17,950 nt of DNA, from NCBI GenBank assembly GCA_017304275.1, contig JAFKKW010000197.1, positions 1 through 17,950 on the forward strand, given 5' to 3'. Below, piece after piece: positions 12,898-17,950 of this stretch. Within the stretch, counting starts at the first letter, position 1. Every line of letters begins with the position of its first letter. Source of the DNA: Hyphomicrobiales bacterium. Its GTDB lineage: Bacteria; Pseudomonadota; Alphaproteobacteria; Rhizobiales; Hyphomicrobiaceae. The translations under genes were made by a program, and so were the position numbers. The notes beneath the pieces are model-generated. The model was not told where the DNA came from and ran no database searches. It saw only the letters and a list, made by a program, of their open reading frames with translations.

Positions 12898-14586
12898 ATG
12901 CTGACCAAGTTCACCGGCGGAACCGTGTACGACCCCTTGAACGGGGTCAACGGCGAGGTCCGTGACATCTACGTCAAGGACGGCCGCATCGTGGCGGTAC
13001 CGCCGCCCGGGACGCGGATCGATGCGGAGTACCCTCTCAACGGACGCGTGGTGATGGCGGGCGCCATCGATCCGCATAGCCATATCGGCGGCGGCAAGGT
13101 CACCATCGGGCGCATGATGCTGCCCGAGGACCACCAGGGCCACGAGGTGGCGCGGACCGAGCTTATGCGCTCGGGCTGCGGCCACGCGGTGCCTTCGACC
13201 ATGACGACCGGCTACCGCTACGCGGAGATGGGCTACACGGCGGCGTTCGAGCCTGCCATGCTGCCGGCCAACGCGCGCCAGGCGCACCTCGAGATGGGCG
13301 ACACGCCCATGATCGACAAAGGCGCGTTCGTGATGCTCGGCAACGACGACTTCTTCCTGCGCTCGCTGGTCGAGAAAAAGGACTTCGCGTTCATCAAGGA
13401 CTACATCGCCTGGACCATGCATGCGGCGCAGGCGATGGCCGTCAAGATCGTGAACCCGGGCGGGATCAGCGCCTTCAAGTTCAACCAGCGGTCGCTCGAC
13501 CTCGACGAGAAGCACGAGTTCTACGGCGTCACGCCGCGCGACATCATCCTCACGCTCGCGCGCGGCATGAAAGAGCTCGGCGTTCCGCATCCGATCCACA
13601 TCCACGGCTGCAACCTCGGCGTCCCGGGCAGCATGAACTCGACGCTGGCGACCATCCGCGGCGCGGAAGGCCTGCCGATCCACCTGACGCACATCCAGTT
13701 CCACAGCTACGGCACCGAAGGGGACATGAAGTTCTCATCCGGCGCGCCGCAGATCGCTGAGCTTCTGAACCAGACTCCCAACGTGTCGATCGACATCGGG
13801 CAGATCATGTTCGGCCAGACGTGCACGGCGTCCGGCGACAGCATGCGCCAGTACGGAAACACGAAGTCCGCCAACCCGAAGAAATGGGTGGTGATGGACA
13901 TCGAATGCGACAACGGCTGCGGCGTGGTGCCGATGAAGTACCGCGACAAGAGCTACGTCAACGCGCTGCAGTGGTGCATCGGGCTCGAGCTATTCCTTCT
14001 GGTCCAAGATCCGTGGCGGATCTTCCTCACGACCGACCATCCGAACGGGGCGCCGTTCTACTTCTATCCGCATCTCATCCGACTGCTCATGGACCGGACG
14101 TTCCGCAACGAGATGCTCGAGAAGCTGCATCCGGGCGCGCAGGCGGCAACGATCCTCAAGACGCTCGACCGCGAATACTCGCTCTACGACGTGGCGATCA
14201 TGACGCGCGCGGGACCGGCGCGCAGTCTCGGTCTTCGGGACCGCGGGCACCTCGGCGCAGGCGCCATCGCCGACATCACGGTCTACGAGGACAATGCCGA
14301 CCGCGAGGCGATGTTCAAGACGCCGCTGTTCGTGTTCAAGAGCGGCGAGCTGATCGTCAAGAACGGCCGCGTCGTCAAGGTCGTCTCCGGTGCAACGCAT
14401 GTCGTGCGGCCCGACTACGACCGGGCCATCGAGAAGCCGCTGCGTGAGTATTTCGACCGCTATCACACGGTGAAGCTCGACAACTTCCGTCTCTCCGACC
14501 AGGAGGTCGTCGAAAGCAACTGCGGCCATACCGGCGGAGAATGCGGCTGCGTCATCGTTCAGCCGTGCGGACCGAGGACTTCCTGA
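12898..14586 (+). CDS. fhcA: Formyltransferase/hydrolase complex subunit FhcA (formylmethanofuran hydrolase, amidohydrolase fold)
   Basis: This 562-residue amidohydrolase hydrolyses formylmethanofuran to formate and methanofuran. The binuclear metal site is visible: H60 and H62 (IDPHSHIGGGK), K183 (AVKIVNPGG) as the probable carboxylated lysine, H234/H236 (HIHGCNLG), H265/H269 (HLTHIQFHSYG) and D380 (TTDHPNGAPF). The length matches the family. The C-terminus is cysteine-rich (NCGHTGGECGC, then QPC), a possible extra metal or structural site. GAGGA lies nine bases before the ATG. It is the second gene of the operon; the fhcD start codon follows its stop after two bases. Product and place in the H4MPT pathway are established for homologues. 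Confidence 0.97.
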   Translation: MLTKFTGGTVYDPLNGVNGEVRDIYVKDGRIVAVPPPGTRIDAEYPLNGRVVMAGAIDPHSHIGGGKVTIGRMMLPEDHQGHEVARTELMRSGCGHAVPSTMTTGYRYAEMGYTAAFEPAMLPANARQAHLEMGDTPMIDKGAFVMLGNDDFFLRSLVEKKDFAFIKDYIAWTMHAAQAMAVKIVNPGGISAFKFNQRSLDLDEKHEFYGVTPRDIILTLARGMKELGVPHPIHIHGCNLGVPGSMNSTLATIRGAEGLPIHLTHIQFHSYGTEGDMKFSSGAPQIAELLNQTPNVSIDIGQIMFGQTCTASGDSMRQYGNTKSANPKKWVVMDIECDNGCGVVPMKYRDKSYVNALQWCIGLELFLLVQDPWRIFLTTDHPNGAPFYFYPHLIRLLMDRTFRNEMLEKLHPGAQAATILKTLDREYSLYDVAIMTRAGPARSLGLRDRGHLGAGAIADITVYEDNADREAMFKTPLFVFKSGELIVKNGRVVKVVSGATHVVRPDYDRAIEKPLREYFDRYHTVKLDNFRLSDQEVVESNCGHTGGECGCVIVQPCGPRTS

Positions 14587-14588
14587 CC

Positions 14589-15497
14589 ATGAGCGCCATC
14601 ACCAAAAACGGCGTCGCCATCGACGACACCTTTGCCGAGGCGTTCGGCATGAGCGGGCTCGGGCTCGTGATCACGGCGGATTCTCCCAAGTGGGCGAACA
14701 TCTGCGCCACGGTCATGACCGGGTTCGGCACCTCGGTCATCGGCGCGGGCGCGGAGTGCGGCATCGACCGCGAGCTTTCGCCCGACGAGACGCCCGACGG
14801 GCGTCCGGGCGTGCGTGTCCTGATGTTCGGCTTTTCGCCTGACGCCCTCGTCCCGCAGCTCCGCAACCGGGTCGGCCAGTGCGTGCTGACCAGCCCGGGA
14901 TCGGCCTGCTACAACGGCCTCGACAGCCCGACCACGCTGGCGCTTGCGGCCGGTCCGCGCTTTTTCGGCGACGGCTGGCAGACGGCCAAGAAGCTCGGCA
15001 ACCGGCGCTTCTGGCGCGTGCCCGTCATGGACGGCGAGTTCGTCATCGAGGACACGTGCGGCGTGACGACAGACGGCGTCGGCGGCGGCAATCTTCTGAT
15101 CCTCGGACGCGACCGGGCCGGATTGCTCGAAGCGACGGAGGCGGCCGTCGCAGCCATCGCCAAGGTGGACGACGTGATCACGCCGTTCCCCGGCGGCATC
15201 GTGCGCTCGGGCTCGAAGGTCGGCTCCAAATACAAGGGTGCCATCGCCTCCACCAACGACGCGTTCTGCCCGACGCTGAAGGGCGCGGTGAAGACGGAGT
15301 GCAGCCCGGACACGGTGGCCGTGCTCGAGATCGTCATCGACGGCCTGACCTCCAAGGCGGTGGCGGACGCCATGCGCGCAGGCTTGACGTCGCTCATCGA
15401 CAACGGCGCCAAGCTCGGCGTCACGCGGGTCTCCGCCGGCAACTACGGCGGCAAGCTCGGCCAGCATCACTATCACCTGAAGGATCTGCTGCCATGA
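14589..15497 (+). CDS. fhcD: Formylmethanofuran:tetrahydromethanopterin formyltransferase FhcD (Ftr)
   Basis: This 302-residue protein transfers the formyl group between tetrahydromethanopterin and methanofuran, working inside the Fhc complex with FhcA. Ftr family stretches are clear: AIDDTFAEAFGMSGLGLVITA at the start, GFGTSVIGAGAECGIDRE, GQCVLTSPGSACYNG, and a C-terminal GNYGGKLGQHHYHLKDLL. The ATG at 14589 lies two bases after the fhcA stop, with GAGGA 13 bases upstream inside fhcA. Its own TGA overlaps the fhcC ATG (ATGA at 15494-15497), so the subunits are made in coupled fashion. It acts in the cytoplasm. Confidence 0.97.
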   Translation: MSAITKNGVAIDDTFAEAFGMSGLGLVITADSPKWANICATVMTGFGTSVIGAGAECGIDRELSPDETPDGRPGVRVLMFGFSPDALVPQLRNRVGQCVLTSPGSACYNGLDSPTTLALAAGPRFFGDGWQTAKKLGNRRFWRVPVMDGEFVIEDTCGVTTDGVGGGNLLILGRDRAGLLEATEAAVAAIAKVDDVITPFPGGIVRSGSKVGSKYKGAIASTNDAFCPTLKGAVKTECSPDTVAVLEIVIDGLTSKAVADAMRAGLTSLIDNGAKLGVTRVSAGNYGGKLGQHHYHLKDLLP

Positions 15498-16303
15498 GCA
15501 CGCTGAGCTTCAATCTGCGCGCCGCGCCGACGCAGTTGCTCGACCTCTCGGCTCTCATTCCGAGCAAGCTCGCCTCGCTTTCGCTCGGTGACATCGCGCG
15601 CCTGCCCCTCGGCGAGGGCGCCGAAGCGATGCTTGCCGGCGACGTGTTCGATATCGCTGGCACGCCGGGTGATACGGTCGTCATCTCCGGCGGCTCGCCG
15701 CTGCTCGACTATGTAGGCGCGGGTCTCGACGGGGGCACGGTCCTCGTCGGCGGTCCGGTCGGCGCTTACGCGGGCCGTGGCATGAGAGACGGCAAGCTCG
15801 AGATCGGCGGCGACGCGGGCGCCTTCCTTGCCTCGATGGCGAAGGGCGGCTTCATCCACGTCAAAGGATCGGCCGGCGATTACCTCGGCGGCGCGCGGCC
15901 GGGCGACAAGTTCGGGCAGCTCGGCGGCACGGTGCTGATCGACGGCAACGTCGGCGAGCGCGCGGGTGAGCGCATGCGCCGCGGCGTGGTGGTTGCGAAG
16001 GGCAAGTTCGGTGCTGCGGCCGGCTCGCGGATGGTCGGCGGCACGCTGTGGACGGAGACGGGATTCGGGCCGCTGCCGGGCCCGCTGCTCCGGCGCGGCA
16101 CGTTGATCGGGCCCTCGGTCGATGAGTTGCTGCCGACCTTCGCCGATTGCGGACGCATCGATCCCGTGATCCTGCGCATCCTCTCGCGCTATATTGCGGA
16201 AACGCTCGGGCCGCTGGCTCCCAAGGCGCTGCCGGCGAGCGTGCGCAAGCTCGCGGGCGACCGGGCGACCATCGGCAAGGGCGAGATCCTGCTCACGGCC
16301 TGA
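15494..16303 (+). CDS. fhcC: Formyltransferase/hydrolase complex subunit FhcC
   Basis: This 269-residue protein belongs to the family of the FwdC/FmdC subunit, related to the C-terminal domain of glutamate synthase. Its hallmark is a right-handed helix built from glycine-rich repeats of type GxxxGxxM..G.hhhxG. At least five are visible in residues 75-195, for instance GAYAGRGMRDGKLEIGG, GAFLASMAKGGFIHVKG, GERAGERMRRGVVVAKG and GAAAGSRMVGGTLW. It is a structural partner of FhcA and FhcB. The start overlaps the fhcD stop by four bases, with AAGGA ten bases upstream. It closes the fhcBADC operon, and I see no clear hairpin terminator after it. Confidence 0.96.
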   Translation: MSTLSFNLRAAPTQLLDLSALIPSKLASLSLGDIARLPLGEGAEAMLAGDVFDIAGTPGDTVVISGGSPLLDYVGAGLDGGTVLVGGPVGAYAGRGMRDGKLEIGGDAGAFLASMAKGGFIHVKGSAGDYLGGARPGDKFGQLGGTVLIDGNVGERAGERMRRGVVVAKGKFGAAAGSRMVGGTLWTETGFGPLPGPLLRRGTLIGPSVDELLPTFADCGRIDPVILRILSRYIAETLGPLAPKALPASVRKLAGDRATIGKGEILLTA

Positions 16304-16392
16304 GACGGAGGGACTTGAAACCGCTCCGGTGCTTGGCGCGTAATAGCTGTGATCAGGCGCGTCCGAACCGCCTGTCCTCTGGAGACGCACGC

Positions 16393-16593
16393 ATGCTCAG
16401 CATCATCCTCTCGGCTTGCCTTATCGCCGATCCGAACCAGTGCCGCGACTTCAAGATCCCGCTCGATACGTCGATGGACGCCCTGCATTGCACGATGGCG
16501 GCGCCGCCCTACTTCGCGAAATGGGCCGAAGAGCATCCGCAGTGGCAGATCCGGCGCTGGAAGTGCCAGCCGTCCTCCATGAACGATATTTGA
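16393..16593 (+). CDS. Small conserved-looking hypothetical protein (66 aa)
   Basis: This is a 66-residue reading frame with GGAG eight bases before its ATG, 89 bases downstream of fhcC on the same strand. The sequence has four cysteines: C9, C17 (DPNQCRDF), C33 (LHCTM) and C58 (WKCQP). It also has the tail WAEEHPQWQIRRWKC. Short proteins of this layout (hydrophobic start, 'C.DF', 'EHP.W...RW.C') are widespread and unstudied in Rhizobiales, as far as I recall. The spaced cysteines and tryptophans argue for a real gene rather than chance. A link to the Fhc complex is not implied beyond position. Confidence 0.65.
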   Translation: MLSIILSACLIADPNQCRDFKIPLDTSMDALHCTMAAPPYFAKWAEEHPQWQIRRWKCQPSSMNDI

Positions 16594-16647
16594 GGCATCG
16601 GGCAGCAGCAGCAGGCCGCTGAGCGTACCAGCGATGCAGTTCTGGGC

Positions 16648-17409
16648 TCAGTCAGACGCGCGGGCTTGCTTGACCGGCAGGGGCCGGCCGCTGATCTCGA
16701 TCATGAACTTCTGGCGGATGGCGCGGCCGAAATCGCTGAAGCCGTTGGCGGGCAGAATGAATGAGCCCGGGCCGCCCATGACGTTGTCGCGAAACCATTG
16801 CTCGAGCGTCGGGCCTTCGTCGCCCTCGAGGATCGGCAGCCCGTTGACGGTTACGCCGGCGGCCGCCAGTTCGTCGCGGACCAGCGCGGGCGGCTCCTCC
16901 GGATTGCAGTTCTCGCTGCCGTCGCCCGACACATCGACCACGATGCGCAGGGCCTTGGCTGGGATCTGCGGGACGACCTTGTCGGAGATCGAGCGCAACA
17001 TGCCCGAGACGCACGTGAACTCCCCGGTCTGACGCGGCAGCGCGCGCACCTTGGCGGCGACCGCCACCGCATCCGCCGCGCTGGCGATGCGCTGCCACGG
17101 CAAGGACAGCTTCGGCTTGTCGGCCCAGGTCACCATGGAGAACAGGATACCGCCTTGCGGACCGTTCAGGATGGCCTTCAGGACCTCCGGGTCCTCGAGC
17201 GCCTTGGCGATGCCTTCCATCTGCAGCTTGTAGCGGTGCTCGTCGACCGAATTGGAGACGTCGACCGAGACGATAAGCGCGGTATCGACGTCGGGCTGCT
17301 GGTCCTCAGCGCGCGAGGGAGACAGGACCGAGGACGCCAGCACGAGGATCGCGATAACGACCGCAGCCGCAATGAGGCCCCAGACGATGGCCGGAACGCG
17401 TGATCTCAT
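16648..17409 (-). CDS. DUF1194 family von Willebrand factor A-like protein
   Basis: This 253-residue protein has an N-terminal membrane or uncleaved signal segment (residues 7-30). A von Willebrand-like fold follows. The metal-binding motif is D50-V-S-N-S54 (VSVDVSNSVDEHRY), followed by ILFSMVTWAD, IVVDVSGDGSENC and a C-terminal GPGSFILPANGFSDFGRAIRQKFMIEIS. This arrangement is typical of DUF1194, common in alphaproteobacteria and without an assigned role. I favour the ATG at 17407-17409; an in-frame ATG at 17443-17445 would add twelve polar residues and has GGGG close upstream, so it is a real alternative. The gene converges on the small protein gene with a gap of 54 bases. A link to methanol oxidation is not evident. 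Confidence 0.88.
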   Translation of the reverse strand: MRSRVPAIVWGLIAAAVVIAILVLASSVLSPSRAEDQQPDVDTALIVSVDVSNSVDEHRYKLQMEGIAKALEDPEVLKAILNGPQGGILFSMVTWADKPKLSLPWQRIASAADAVAVAAKVRALPRQTGEFTCVSGMLRSISDKVVPQIPAKALRIVVDVSGDGSENCNPEEPPALVRDELAAAGVTVNGLPILEGDEGPTLEQWFRDNVMGGPGSFILPANGFSDFGRAIRQKFMIEISGRPLPVKQARASD

Positions 17410-17600
17410 GTTCTTGTTCTCGTTTTCCTGATCATCCCAAGCCATCCTTACCCCGCAAGGCAGCAAGCCGCCAGAGGCTCGCACACTGTGGCGCCGGAGG
17501 CACGACGCTGTGGGTGCCGCGCAACCGCGTGCCTTGCCAAGACAAGCACGTGCCGTTACGGTCAGGCTGCACTTCCGCCTGGGATCAAGGACTCCCGTCC

Positions 17601-17950
17601 GTGCGAACGCGCGCCGCCATCACCGTCTTCCTGCTTGCCGTGCTGGCTGTGCGCAGCCTGCTGCCGGTCGGCTATATGGTGCAGGCAGCCGATGCGACGG
17701 GCACGCTCGAGATCGTGATCTGCACGAGCAGCGGCACGAAGCTGTTGACCGTCGACGCCGACGGGACCTCCGTGCCGGCAAAGCCACAGCACGTCGACAA
17801 CGGGCTTTGCCCGTTCGCCTCGGCGGGCACTGCGGCTCTGGCGGCAGCCGTGCCGACGAGCCTCGCAGGCGAAGCCGAATACGCGGCCGTCACCTACACG
17901 CTGGCGGTAGCGCTTTTCGCTGAAACACCCAAGCCCGGGGCCACATCGGC
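17601..17950 (+). CDS. DUF2946-type protein, 3' end cut by window edge
   Basis: A frame opening at GTG 17601 stays open to the end of the window, giving 116 residues with no stop. AAGGA lies about ten bases upstream. It starts VRTRAAITVFLLAVLAVRSLLPVGYM, a signal or membrane segment, then EIVICTSSGTKLLTV and NGLCPFASAG. The order of a hydrophobic start with LLP.GYM, a single ICT motif, and a later CPF fits the DUF2946 family of small proteobacterial membrane proteins, often seen near metal or copper genes. The function is unknown. It is divergent from the DUF1194 gene. Confidence 0.7.
   Translation, partial: MRTRAAITVFLLAVLAVRSLLPVGYMVQAADATGTLEIVICTSSGTKLLTVDADGTSVPAKPQHVDNGLCPFASAGTAALAAAVPTSLAGEAEYAAVTYTLAVALFAETPKPGATS

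Noticed and set aside
14559..15476. Long minus-strand frames opposite fhcD and fhcC (also 15473-16390).
   Set aside because: They are shadows of the fhc genes, histidine/arginine/alanine-rich without recognisable domains, and contradict the tight plus-strand operon.
16619..16651. CTGAGC and GCTCAG inverted pair between the small protein gene and the DUF1194 gene, as a terminator.
   Set aside because: The loop is over 20 bases, there is no T-tract on either strand, and the right arm overlaps the DUF1194 stop codon.

Overview
This window reads as a methylotrophy island from a GC-rich alphaproteobacterium, most likely a Hyphomicrobiaceae/Rhizobiales methylotroph close to Hyphomicrobium. The assignment rests on gene content (lanthanide-type methanol dehydrogenase XoxF with XoxG/XoxJ, a PQQ-associated accessory set, and the FhcABCD formyltransferase/hydrolase complex), on protein style, and on palindromic intergenic repeats of a kind common in Rhizobiales. 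It is inference, because no rRNA or other marker gene is present.

Layout. Left edge (2-1312, +): the C-terminal part of an ABC-2 type permease of the PQQ/alcohol-associated PedC type, then an unrecognised secreted protein. After a repeat-bearing gap, four minus-strand genes run back from the methanol dehydrogenase: xoxF (4036-5859), cytochrome xoxG, periplasmic binding protein xoxJ, and a CXXXCW rhodanese-like protein. A strong hairpin terminator lies between xoxF and xoxG. A long AT-rich control region (5860-6408) separates xoxF from a divergent plus-strand pair: a Tat-exported SoxH-like zinc hydrolase and a SoxYZ-like fused carrier, the so-called quinoprotein relay system. Next come two translationally coupled minus-strand genes for unrecognised exported proteins (8489-9549), ending at a perfect palindromic terminator, and a coupled MxaD-like SRPBCC protein plus seven-bladed YVTN beta-propeller (9719-11382). 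Divergent from these is fhcB-fhcA-fhcD-fhcC (11573-16303), a tight operon, then a 66-residue conserved-looking small protein, a minus-strand DUF1194 von Willebrand-like protein, and the start of a DUF2946 protein cut by the window edge.

How it fits together. XoxF oxidises methanol in the periplasm and passes electrons to XoxG. XoxJ, the MxaD-like protein, the beta-propeller, the CXXXCW protein, the PedC-type permease and the SoxYZ/SoxH pair are accessory parts whose biochemistry is mostly unsettled. The formaldehyde produced is oxidised in the cytoplasm through the methanofuran/tetrahydromethanopterin route, whose last step is carried out by FhcABCD. The earlier enzymes of that route (Fae, MtdB, Mch) and PQQ synthesis are not in this window.

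The most novel-looking material is the set of secreted proteins of unknown function interleaved with known methanol-oxidation parts (617-1312, 8489-8872, 8869-9549), the SoxYZ/SoxH relay facing xoxF, the repeated TTGCGCCATT sites in the shared control region, and a beta-propeller gene whose 5' end seems to have absorbed an intergenic repeat.
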